From contig JASJCQ010000014.1 of NCBI GenBank assembly GCA_030065915.1, positions 1 through 64,000 on the forward strand: a stretch of DNA of 64,000 nucleotides. The letters are read 5' to 3'. This stretch comes from Woeseiaceae bacterium (GTDB lineage Bacteria; Pseudomonadota; Gammaproteobacteria; Steroidobacterales; Woeseiaceae). The notes under the pieces were generated by a model. It was not told the DNA's origin. It saw only the letters and a program-made list of their open reading frames with translations, and ran no database searches. The stretch's first letter is position 1. Each line of letters begins with the position of its first letter. Shown here piece after piece: positions 8,271-15,936 of this stretch. A program made the position numbers and the translations under genes.

Positions 8271-8335
8271 TGGGGGAATCTCCATTGATCTGAAAAAGTG
8301 TGTTGCAAATCGATCTACGGAGGACACGGCTCGAC

Positions 8336-8414
8336 GGATGCACTTTTGGCGAGAAAAATTTCAAAAATTTCCCGAGCGGCTTCGATTCCCGTTTTCATGC
8401 ATCCAAAGTGCATC
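8336..8414. promoter_or_regulatory. Inverted repeat in the DUF4331 / ECF sigma divergent spacer
   Basis: Arms GATGCACTTT (8337-8346) and AAAGTGCATC (8405-8414) are perfect inverse complements, with the flanking GG on both sides nearly conserved. Between them is an AT-rich stretch with AAAAATTT twice (8354-8361 and 8363-8370). The spacer separates two divergent transcription units, so an operator for a dimeric regulator, or paired sites for both promoters, is plausible. No convincing -35/-10 pair could be assigned; a TATAGT at 8463-8468 could be a -10 of the sigma gene but lacks a matching -35. Confidence 0.45.
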
Positions 8415-8474
8415 GGCATCCGTACAACTATGTGAACGCCGTAAAAGGCTCGGCAGCTTTGCTATAGTCTCGGC

Positions 8475-9086
8475 ATGAGTTCTGACCCCCGGCCTCTTTC
8501 GCAATCGGATGACGGCGACGCGCTGAATGCGCGTCTCGTTGACTGGCTTGGGGCGATGGCGCAGGGCAACGAGGAGGCACTGAATGAGTTCTACGACGCG
8601 ACACTGGCGAAGGTGTATGGCGTTGCCATTCGTATCCTCAACGATGCTGCTCTCGCCGAGGACGTGGTGACCGACGTGTTCCATGACGCATGGAGGAATG
8701 CGAGCACTTATGAGCAAAGCCGCGGTCGCCCTCTCGGCTGGTTACTGACCTTGTGCCGCAATCGTGCTCTCGATCGTTTGCGTCATGAGACGAGCGTGAG
8801 TCGAACCGCCGAGGCTGCGGCGTCACAGCCACCGCCGGACATCGAGGAAAAGCCGGATTCCCTGCTCGAGTCGATCGAAGAGGGACATGCGGTGCATGCG
8901 CTGCTCGCGTCAATTTCGAGCGATGACCGGCAGCTGATCGCGCTGGCGTTTTTCCGGGGGCTGACCCATGAGCAGATTGCGAACGCAACGTCGATGCCGC
9001 TCGGCACCGTGAAATCGAGGATTCGGCGGGTGCTGAAATCGCTCGAACGCTCCGCTTCGGCGGACCTCCAGGCTGGCAGGGCATAA
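8475..9086 (+). CDS. ECF sigma factor, RpoE/ECF11-like
   Basis: A 203-residue two-region sigma factor. Region 2 lies at about 25-95 (LNEFYDATLAKVYGVAIRIL, AEDVVTDVFHDAWRNAS, then GWLLTLCRNRALDRLR). Region 4 lies at about 135-190 (LASISSDDRQLIALAFFRGL, HEQIANATSMPLGTVKSRI). The Leu-Ala-Phe-Phe-Arg-Gly-Leu-Thr-His-Glu-Gln-Ile core resembles sigma factors that are paired with ChrR cupin anti-sigmas and respond to singlet oxygen or organic peroxides in alphaproteobacteria. The next gene, one base after the stop, encodes just such a cupin. The sigma factor is divergent from the DUF4331 operon, the most obvious candidate target. Confidence 0.88.
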   Translation: MSSDPRPLSQSDDGDALNARLVDWLGAMAQGNEEALNEFYDATLAKVYGVAIRILNDAALAEDVVTDVFHDAWRNASTYEQSRGRPLGWLLTLCRNRALDRLRHETSVSRTAEAAASQPPPDIEEKPDSLLESIEEGHAVHALLASISSDDRQLIALAFFRGLTHEQIANATSMPLGTVKSRIRRVLKSLERSASADLQAGRA

Positions 9087-9087
9087 C

Positions 9088-9543
9088 GTGGCGAGCAAGA
9101 ACGACAAGACGTTGCAGGACGAGGCCATCGTCGAGTTGCTGGAGGCATCGGTCCCCGTCGACCCGGGACAAGAGGCCGCCCAGCGAATGAAGGCAAAGCT
9201 GTTCGATCGTCTGCGTGAGGACTCGTCAGCAGACGCCAGGCAGTTCGTCACCGTCGCCGGCAGCGCCGGCGATTGGCTGGAGACGAGCCCGGGCAACTCG
9301 ATCAAGATACTGCGCAGCGACGACGAGAGCATGTCGATGCTGGTGCGCCTCGAGCCCGGCACGACGTTCCCGGCGCACTTCCATCCCGCCGATGAGGAGA
9401 CCTACGTGGTCGAAGGCGAAACCTGGTTCGGCGATATCCACCTGAAGGCCGGGGACTACCACCTCGCGCCCGAGGGGACGCACCACGGTGAGGTGCGTAC
9501 CGATACGGGCTGTGTTCTGCTGATACGGAAGGCCAGCGAATAG
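9088..9543 (+). CDS. ChrR-like cupin protein, probable anti-sigma factor
   Basis: A 151-residue protein that starts with GTG one base after the sigma stop, so it is translationally coupled. The C-terminal half (about residues 75-148) is a cupin with likely metal ligands in AHFHPADEETYVVEGE and the later HHGEV, the same pattern as the C-terminal domain of ChrR. The N-terminal 60 residues are helical (VELLEASVPVDPGQEAAQRM) but lack the His-x3-Cys-x2-Cys zinc motif of true ChrR/ZAS anti-sigmas. It could bind the sigma factor without zinc or act as a separate sensor. Role inferred from the gene pairing. Confidence 0.8.
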   Translation: MASKNDKTLQDEAIVELLEASVPVDPGQEAAQRMKAKLFDRLREDSSADARQFVTVAGSAGDWLETSPGNSIKILRSDDESMSMLVRLEPGTTFPAHFHPADEETYVVEGETWFGDIHLKAGDYHLAPEGTHHGEVRTDTGCVLLIRKASE

Positions 9544-9792
9544 GCTCGATTGCTATTTCTGGATACAGACAGTCACATTTTTCGGGGCGTCGCGTGATTC
9601 GGCCGATTAAGTGAGGTGGGCCGACGGCGTGCAAGTGTTCAATGTCCCGGACGTTGAGACGTTTGCCCTCTCATTACCCAGATTCTAGTAGAGTCCTCTT
9701 CGACAGCTACCGTGCATAGGAACGACGAGTAAATTGAGGGGTGCCCGCCCCATTACCACTCTTTCTTGTGCGTTCAATGGACCCCGACAGCT

Positions 9793-10428
9793 TTAGGTAT
9801 CGAGGCTTACCTCATCCCATTGGACGGTTTCCGAACAAACCCATTCGAGCGCCTGTCTCCTTTCAAGTATCACCTCAACAATTAGATCTTCCCTGACTAC
9901 TTGGTCTTCCCATAACTCAGGGTGCATTACAGCAGCATGGATACAGTAGTAGAGGTCCAACATTTGGAGAATACTCTCTTCTGATCGAATCTCGGCAGAT
10001 TCCACAAACTCAGATATGGATACCTCTGGAGGTATGCTTGGAAAAACCACATCAAGATTCGCTTCGCTAGACGGCCAAACCAGATCTCCAACTATCGCAA
10101 TACACCAGCAGAGCACGTAGAGCGACTCTTGTTTCCAGGACAGCTCGTTCAGTTCATATCGGCTCAAATTCTCATCGGTTAGATTTTTCTGTTCAATATC
10201 TGACAGAAAACTCCAGCCGCCCTCAGCTACTAGCCAGTCTTTGAGTAATCTTCTATCTGCTCCGTTAGCCAGCCCAGCCAAGGAATACAGAGCTACTATT
10301 CTCTGGCAGATTTGCGACTGGGTTCTTAGATTGCAGCTCTCTAACAAAGGCAAATGGGGGTGCTTTGGTACATTGTGCTCACTCAACACTCTCAGGGTAT
10401 TGTCACGAATTGTTTTCGTATTGATCAT
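9793..10428 (-). CDS. DUF4272 protein, probable immunity protein for the Rhs toxin
   Basis: A 211-residue cytoplasmic protein. The C-terminal part ([35 protein letters not shown], then Trp-Asp-Glu-Val-Ser-Leu-Asp-Thr at the end) matches DUF4272, a family often found next to polymorphic toxins. Its ATG (10428) overlaps the TGA of the Rhs gene by ATGA, the usual coupling of a toxin tip and its immunity gene. The DNA here is clearly AT-richer than the neighbours, as expected of a recently acquired tip-immunity cassette. Role inferred from position and family; the target is the toxin domain at about 10430-10950. Confidence 0.75.
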   Translation of the reverse strand: MINTKTIRDNTLRVLSEHNVPKHPHLPLLESCNLRTQSQICQRIVALYSLAGLANGADRRLLKDWLVAEGGWSFLSDIEQKNLTDENLSRYELNELSWKQESLYVLCWCIAIVGDLVWPSSEANLDVVFPSIPPEVSISEFVESAEIRSEESILQMLDLYYCIHAAVMHPELWEDQVVREDLIVEVILERRQALEWVCSETVQWDEVSLDT

Positions 10429-12965
10429 CGTTCTTCGCGGTGGAACTTTTTCCAACCTCCACCTTGCTGTCCCTCGGCACTAGTTTTTTGTCTGTGGTTG
10501 CCCTTGGTCCGTAGATCTAAGCTGTTGGGATTTGTGCTGTTGTGATCCCATTCGGTGTTCGCAGGATTTCGCCTACCACTCCCACTGGTACTTGTTCGAT
10601 CAAAAACATCCGACCCGTGTCGGTTTTCCATTTCGTTTCTGAACTTTGGATCGCTTTTCATTCTATCGTTTAACTGCTTGTTGCCTGCATTACGATGCCC
10701 CGATCTAGATTTAGCTTTGCTCTTGGATAAATCAGCGGTGAACCCTCCATCAGGACCAGGCACCTTGTTCTTGGCGTTCCTCTTGAGCTGTCTTTCCGCA
10801 GTTCTCTTAGCGACCGCTTTCGTTATACCTTTTACTGTCGGTGCCGGTAAACCAGTCGCCTGCTCGAAGGCTTCTCCAGCAGCTTCCTTGACGACAAAGA
10901 TAAACACAGGAACAAGAAACGCGACCTCACCGCTTGGGTCCGTGTAATTGATCGGATCGTTGTGGGTGTAGGCGTATAGATTGATCTGGTCTTCATAACC
11001 GACAGGATCTGTTTGCATGAACCTACCGAGGCCGGGGTTATAGGTCCTCGCTTTATAATGATAGAGATTCAGATCAGGCAGATACACCTGCCCCGTAAAC
11101 CCGAACCTGCCCTGATTGCCGGTATCCGCTACACCGTAGGCATCGTATTTATTTCTCTGCAGCAGCGATGACGCGTAGTTCGACCTGGCGACAATCGAAC
11201 CCTGATGATTGGCATGCAGGAAGCTGCGGCCGGTACTGGTTACGGAAGAACCCGAGTAATGCACCAACGGCTCGTCGATACCGGAACCATGCACGTACCG
11301 ATTCGTCATCGTGCCGCTGGTGTTGTACTCGGCTATCAATGCGTCGCCGTCGTAGAGGAAGCGAGTCGTCGATGCTCCGGCCACCTGGTACAAACGACCC
11401 AGGGGATCGTAGGTCAGTGTCGCACTTGTTGCCCCGCTCGCCGATTTCAGGCGATTCTCGACGTCATAGTTATAGGTCGTCGAGCCGTTGCTCGTCAGGT
11501 TGCCGTTCGCGTCGTAGCCGAAGCTGACGCCGTCTACGGACGCGTACTGGTTCTGACCGTTGGTGGAATAGACTTCCGTCGCCGCGGTGTGCTGTGCATA
11601 GACGTAGCTCGCATTGCTGACCGTCTTCTCGACGATCTGGCTTGCGGGGTTGTAAAGAAGATCGTAGCTGACGTCGTTGCTCGTGCCAGACAGGTTGTGG
11701 TCGAGGTCCTTGAGTCTTGCCAGGCCGTCGTAGCCGTAGGTCGTCGAGGCGCCGCTTGAACGCGAAATCGAGGACCGTTGCCCGCTCGAGTTGTATGCCT
11801 GAGTGATGAGTGCCGTGCCGCCGTTCTCCCGAACCCGGATCAGGCGATTCAGGCCGTCGTACTCGTAGTTAAAGTACTTGCCGTCGGGGTGCGTAACCCG
11901 CGTTCGATTGCTGTTGCTGTCGTAGAGGTAGGAGATGGTCCGCGTCGTACCGCCCATGTTTGTCGACTGCGACGTCTGCCGGCCGAAGCCGTCGTAGACG
12001 TTGGTGACGCCCTGGCCCCATGGGGAGGCGAATCGAGCGTACACTCTCTGGCCCCGCAGCTCGTATCCCGAGTAAACGTCCTGGGCGCTGCCGCCGGGCA
12101 CGTTCTTGAACGTTTCGCGATTGAGGGCATCGTAGTGGTAGTAGATGACCTGCCCGTCGCGCTTGCGCAGGGACGTGCGATTGCCGTTGGCGTCGTAGCC
12201 GTATTGCTCGTAGTCGGTCAGGTCCGCCTGGCCGGTGATGGTCTTCGACGGGAAGTACCAATGCGACTGGCGATCGTAGTCGTCGTAGTCCATCGAGGCG
12301 TAGTTGCCGCTTGCGTCCTTAACCGACCGGAGTTTGCCATTTGCTGTGTAGGTGTAGCGCGCGTATTCCTGCTGGACAGATGTACCCAGGGCCTTCTCTA
12401 TTTTCTCGACACGGTTAAAGCTGTCGTAAGATCGGCGAGTGATTCGGTCGGGTCCGTAGATTCCAGTCGTACGAAGAGCGCAGGCGTCGATGAGTGGTGG
12501 AAGGTGTCCCGTTGTGGCCAGGTTTGCCGGGTTCATTCGAACAGCCGTGCATCTCTTTCGTCCCAGCAAGTCATAGGAATGGTCGACGTCCGACATCGTT
12601 GTCGTTCCGACGACGACTGCCTCGCCGGTCACTCGCCCCCAGTCATCGTGATCGAGGACTGTCTTCCTGAATACTGTGAACCCGGTCCAGTTAGCCGGCG
12701 CCACGGTCTCGGGCTGCCAGCTCGCTAACTCGCCGAATTCGACGGTGGCCAGGTTGCCGTTGGCATCGTAGGTCTTCCTCGTTGCCATGAACCTAAGCGG
12801 GCCGCCGCCGTCGGGGTCCGGGCTGATAGTACCGGTCTCGCGCTGCGCGATGTCGTAGCGATATCCGGTCGTATAGGCCGAGGCCGATGACTGCGCATGT
12901 ACGTTTGCGGCTAGCAGGACAGCGGAAAGGAGGATGAATCGCGCGGTTTGAATTACGGATGTCAT
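10425..12965 (-). CDS. Exported Rhs/YD-repeat protein with variable toxin tip
   Basis: An 846-residue protein with its own signal peptide (ending Val-His-Ala-Gln, about residue 25), then about 15 YD-repeats (for example [32 protein letters not shown]) and the Rhs core end ([20 protein letters not shown], then Pro-Val-Gly-Tyr and [12 protein letters not shown] at about residue 670). After that the sequence changes to a lineage-specific tip of about 170 residues: a hydrophobic stretch ([12 protein letters not shown]), basic linker, then an HNH-like end with Trp806-Asp-His-Asn, Asn823-His824, Lys-Thr and GGGWKKFH. That pattern is shared by DNase-type tips of polymorphic toxins, but the fold is inferred. 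The tip DNA is AT-rich. The gene is 13 bp downstream of the previous Rhs gene and overlaps the DUF4272 gene. Confidence 0.85.
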   Translation of the reverse strand: MTSVIQTARFILLSAVLLAANVHAQSSASAYTTGYRYDIAQRETGTISPDPDGGGPLRFMATRKTYDANGNLATVEFGELASWQPETVAPANWTGFTVFRKTVLDHDDWGRVTGEAVVVGTTTMSDVDHSYDLLGRKRCTAVRMNPANLATTGHLPPLIDACALRTTGIYGPDRITRRSYDSFNRVEKIEKALGTSVQQEYARYTYTANGKLRSVKDASGNYASMDYDDYDRQSHWYFPSKTITGQADLTDYEQYGYDANGNRTSLRKRDGQVIYYHYDALNRETFKNVPGGSAQDVYSGYELRGQRVYARFASPWGQGVTNVYDGFGRQTSQSTNMGGTTRTISYLYDSNSNRTRVTHPDGKYFNYEYDGLNRLIRVRENGGTALITQAYNSSGQRSSISRSSGASTTYGYDGLARLKDLDHNLSGTSNDVSYDLLYNPASQIVEKTVSNASYVYAQHTAATEVYSTNGQNQYASVDGVSFGYDANGNLTSNGSTTYNYDVENRLKSASGATSATLTYDPLGRLYQVAGASTTRFLYDGDALIAEYNTSGTMTNRYVHGSGIDEPLVHYSGSSVTSTGRSFLHANHQGSIVARSNYASSLLQRNKYDAYGVADTGNQGRFGFTGQVYLPDLNLYHYKARTYNPGLGRFMQTDPVGYEDQINLYAYTHNDPINYTDPSGEVAFLVPVFIFVVKEAAGEAFEQATGLPAPTVKGITKAVAKRTAERQLKRNAKNKVPGPDGGFTADLSKSKAKSRSGHRNAGNKQLNDRMKSDPKFRNEMENRHGSDVFDRTSTSGSGRRNPANTEWDHNSTNPNSLDLRTKGNHRQKTSAEGQQGGGWKKFHREER

Positions 12966-12978
12966 TTTGTCCTTCCTC

Positions 12979-14763
12979 CTACGGGCAGCTGGTCAGGCCT
13001 GCTTTCGGCAGGGTTTCGCTGATCTTGTTGCCGAGCGCGTCGTAACCGAAACAGGTTCGGAGCGATTGCCCGTCGGCCGTCACCACCTTGCCGCGCAAGT
13101 GCAGGTTGTTTGCCCCTGAGCTCGGACCATAGTCGTAGCTGATCGTGACCTCGTCGCCCGCCTGGGTACACCCGGTCGCCGTCGCCGCGCTCTTGCGGCA
13201 GTAGCTTTCCTCGTCGAGCAACCAGATCGGCTGTCCGGTGGATACGAAGCTGCCCGAGAACGTCTTGATGTACGCGTAGCGCTGGATATAGGAATAACGC
13301 GTCTGTGGCCGTACGCCGTTGGCGTCGGCGGGCTGAGTGGCTTTCTCGATCTGGCCCGAAGACGCGTGATAGAGGAAATCCGTCTGGTTACCCCGAGCGT
13401 CTCTCACCCAGTTTGGCTTGTTGCATTTCTTTCTATTTGAGCACGTCGTGTCAAAGCCGGCGTTTGACACGAGGTGGGGCAAGCTGGAGCCGGTCTTTGG
13501 AACTCTTCTTTCTTCAGTGATGTTGCCACGACTGTCATAGAGGTAGCGGATCTCGTTACCTTCCGGGAACACAGCCTTTGTCATGCGATTGTCGATGTCT
13601 GAACTGAACGTTGCCCAGGAGCCGTCCGTGTTGTCGATTCTGACGAGGTTACCTATGTCCTTGTTGTAGAGAACGACGAGCTGCCTGCCATTCGGGTCAG
13701 TGCTGCGAGAGTCGTAATTGTAGGGTGGCGCCGGCTGATGGCTATAGGCCCACGTCGCGGTGCCAACGTGCACCCGGTAGACGAGGTTCAGGCGCGTGAA
13801 CGAACAACTTCCGGGCAGGCCACCGTATCCGCTGGTGCACACCCACATGTTCTCGTACTCGTACTCGACGGTGTCGTTGATCGAGCTGGTGGGATGTCGC
13901 ACAGCCGAGACAACCTGGTCGGTCTGGGCGCCAAGCGTTCGCGTGATATGAGTGTAACGTGTATTGAGTCCCGCCATGTCGGTGACCGTCAGTTGCAGGG
14001 CGCCGCCGACGGTGGCGTACGCCAGGCTCGCCTGCGGCCAGGTTCTCGAATAGTTGCAGGTCGTTGCCGCGGGGCTGCAGTAATCAACCGTTCGGTTGAG
14101 AGCCACGACCGACGTAAGGCGATGGGATCCATCGTAGCTATACTTGAGCTGATAGCCGGTGTTCGAGGTGACGGATCGAATCAGGCCGCCGACTACCTGG
14201 CGGTGAATATCAATCGTCAGGCCGTTCGGGTACTCGATCTTGTAAGGCGTTCCGCCCGGGCTGCCGCTGGTGCTCGTGGTTTCGAAATGTACTTTGGTTC
14301 CGTCTCGCCAGGTCCACGTGAAGGTCGAGCCACCGTTCCAGACAAAAGTCTCCCCTTCGCTCTTGTAGCTCTCGAACGTTGTCCCATATTCGATGAAGCC
14401 GGTGGACTTGCTGCCCAATATGGCCACGAAAGCGCCGGTATGGCCCGGGTGAAGTACGGGGCTGGGCTCCAGACCGGTGTTGGTGGTGTTTATCCGGCCA
14501 TAGAAGTTGTGCGTCATGTCGCCGCCACGGTCGAAGCGATTCGAACTTGCGGACAACGTGAACGTCAGTCCGTTCGAGCCTCCGATCGAGACGGGGGATT
14601 GCGAGAAGGTCGAACGCCCGCTGATGAGGTTAACACCCCTCGAATCGACGGCTTTGAAGTCAGGGGGCTCGAAAACGTTCTCGCTGGCGACGGCAAGTCC
14701 GGACGAGATCAGTACTGAGATACACACAAAAAGGACGGAAGTTCGTTGCAGTCGTTTCGACAT
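12979..14763 (-). CDS. Exported Rhs-like protein, N-terminal part of a split Rhs system
   Basis: A 594-residue protein starting at the ATG at 14763 (Met-Ser-Lys-Arg-Leu-Gln-Arg, hydrophobic core, cleavage near Val-Ala-Ser-Glu). A beta-rich opening ([39 protein letters not shown]) is like the plug region of Rhs/TcC proteins. YD-type repeats follow ([48 protein letters not shown]). It stops at 12979, 13 bp before the start of the toxin-bearing Rhs gene, which also has a signal peptide. So what is often one polypeptide is here encoded as two exported chains. No T6SS PAAR or VgrG domain is seen; export is by Sec. Confidence 0.8.
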   Translation of the reverse strand: MSKRLQRTSVLFVCISVLISSGLAVASENVFEPPDFKAVDSRGVNLISGRSTFSQSPVSIGGSNGLTFTLSASSNRFDRGGDMTHNFYGRINTTNTGLEPSPVLHPGHTGAFVAILGSKSTGFIEYGTTFESYKSEGETFVWNGGSTFTWTWRDGTKVHFETTSTSGSPGGTPYKIEYPNGLTIDIHRQVVGGLIRSVTSNTGYQLKYSYDGSHRLTSVVALNRTVDYCSPAATTCNYSRTWPQASLAYATVGGALQLTVTDMAGLNTRYTHITRTLGAQTDQVVSAVRHPTSSINDTVEYEYENMWVCTSGYGGLPGSCSFTRLNLVYRVHVGTATWAYSHQPAPPYNYDSRSTDPNGRQLVVLYNKDIGNLVRIDNTDGSWATFSSDIDNRMTKAVFPEGNEIRYLYDSRGNITEERRVPKTGSSLPHLVSNAGFDTTCSNRKKCNKPNWVRDARGNQTDFLYHASSGQIEKATQPADANGVRPQTRYSYIQRYAYIKTFSGSFVSTGQPIWLLDEESYCRKSAATATGCTQAGDEVTISYDYGPSSGANNLHLRGKVVTADGQSLRTCFGYDALGNKISETLPKAGLTSCP

Positions 14764-14812
14764 TCGGCACCAAAGCGTTGTAGAGCGGGGTTGTGAAGAC
14801 AGCGTCATGCAG

Positions 14813-15307
14813 TTACGGCCCAGGCGGTCCGCCGCCGCCACTTACGGAAACAGTTACGGTGGCCGTGTCCTGACCGCCATTGCCATCGCTGACCGTGTAG
14901 GTGAACGTGGCCGTCCCGGTCGATGTGCCCTGCACGCGGACCGTTGTCGATGTCCATATCGTCACGGATGCATTGCTGGGCTGCGTCACGGATGTGATCG
15001 ACAGCGTGTCGCCATCCGGGTCGGAGTCGTTGGCGACGACATTCTTGAACGCGTAACTGAAGATTCCTGCGACACCGACAAAGTCATTGACTGCTGTCGG
15101 CGGATTATTGCTCGACGCACCGCCGAGACTGGTCTTGGTGATTCGATTGCCGGACTGATCGTAGTCGTATTCGATCGTGTCCCCGGAATCCAGAGTGACA
15201 GTCTTCAGCCTGCCGAGTGCGTCGTATTCATATTGCTGGGTGTCGGCTATACCCGTGCTTGATCCGAGGATAGCGAGTACGGAAATCGCAATTCGTTTGC
15301 GGTACAT
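14813..15307 (-). CDS. Short exported YD-repeat protein with cadherin-like domain
   Basis: A 164-residue protein with a signal peptide (MYRKRIAISVLAILGSSTG, cleavage near Ile-Ala-Asp), two YD-repeats (QYEYDALGRLKTVTL, IEYDYDQSGNRITKTSL) and one cadherin/VCBS-like beta domain (PPTAVNDFVGVAG, VVANDSDPDGDTLSITSV, FTYTVSDGNGGQDTATVTV) that ends in Gly-Gly-Gly-Gly-Pro-Pro-Gly-Pro. It is the first gene of the Rhs cluster, 49 bp before the next. It may be a truncated duplicate of an Rhs protein or a partner that caps the shell. Role unknown. Confidence 0.75.
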   Translation of the reverse strand: MYRKRIAISVLAILGSSTGIADTQQYEYDALGRLKTVTLDSGDTIEYDYDQSGNRITKTSLGGASSNNPPTAVNDFVGVAGIFSYAFKNVVANDSDPDGDTLSITSVTQPSNASVTIWTSTTVRVQGTSTGTATFTYTVSDGNGGQDTATVTVSVSGGGGPPGP

Positions 15308-15430
15308 GCGTCGATGTTCCTGGGCGGCAGATGTGGCAGCACCTTAAGGAACGGGAGATATTTGGTCAATATTGACTTTATACGGAGCACATGTGTTTAA
15401 TTCTGGTTGCGAAATCTTCCGGGGATCGTC

Positions 15431-15778
15431 ATGAATGTTATTGAGCATGCTGCGCTCGCAGGGGCAATTTTTCTGTTGTTGTGCTGTAGCCAGGCGAATG
15501 CAGAACCCGATTGCGGGGCCCCGGAACAACCTAAATTCCCAGCGTCGCTCAGCTCGACGGAAGACGCAGACCTGCTTCGCGACAAGGTCGGCACCTACCT
15601 TGAGTCTTCGATGTCATACCGGTTGTGCATCGCAAGTTACGTAGAAGAGCGAAGATCCGTGATTTCTGAGACGGATCTGGAGGAGCTCAGGCAGGCGTAC
15701 CGTGACAGCCTCGAAGAGGAGAAGCGGGTTTCGAAGAAATGGAACCGCGCCTTTACCAAGTTCTTGTCAAAGAGCTAG
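15431..15778 (+). CDS. Small exported protein, unknown function
   Basis: A 115-residue product starting at the ATG at 15431 with GGGGAT upstream. The N-terminus is a signal peptide (HAALAGAIFLLLCCSQANA, cleavage before Glu-Pro-Asp-Cys). The mature part has two Cys (CGAPEQPKFPAS and LCIASYVEE), a Ser/Glu/Asp-rich segment and a helical C-terminus (EELRQAYRDSLEEEKRVS). No family recognised. It lies between the Rhs cluster (divergent) and uvrD, and may be monocistronic. Confidence 0.6.
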   Translation: MNVIEHAALAGAIFLLLCCSQANAEPDCGAPEQPKFPASLSSTEDADLLRDKVGTYLESSMSYRLCIASYVEERRSVISETDLEELRQAYRDSLEEEKRVSKKWNRAFTKFLSKS

Positions 15779-15892
15779 AGCAATCTTTAGACGCCTGGAA
15801 GCACCAGCCTGTTGACGCTAGGCCGGGCATTTCAACGCTGCAGTCCATTCTTCTGAAGCCCCTTGCGTAGTCAGCCAGGCGTCGGCGTACTT

Positions 15893-15901
15893 TGCTAGAA
15901 T
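15893..15901 (+). promoter_or_regulatory. Extended -10 promoter element before uvrD
   Basis: TGCTAGAAT gives a TG extended -10 with hexamer TAGAAT at 15896-15901, 36 bp before the uvrD start. No clear -35 is present, which is tolerated by extended -10 promoters. Assignment is by pattern only. Confidence 0.4.
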
Positions 15902-15936
15902 GCGGCGCTTCCCTTGAGCGCAATTTTTCTCCGGAA

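Noticed and set aside
7437..8288. 283-residue plus-strand frame opposite the DUF4331 gene
   Set aside because: Antisense reading of a confident DUF4331 gene; high-GC codon mirror effect.
11778..14718. Two frames of more than 300 residues on the plus strand opposite the Rhs genes
   Set aside because: Antisense to YD-repeat genes with clear family motifs; no domains of their own.
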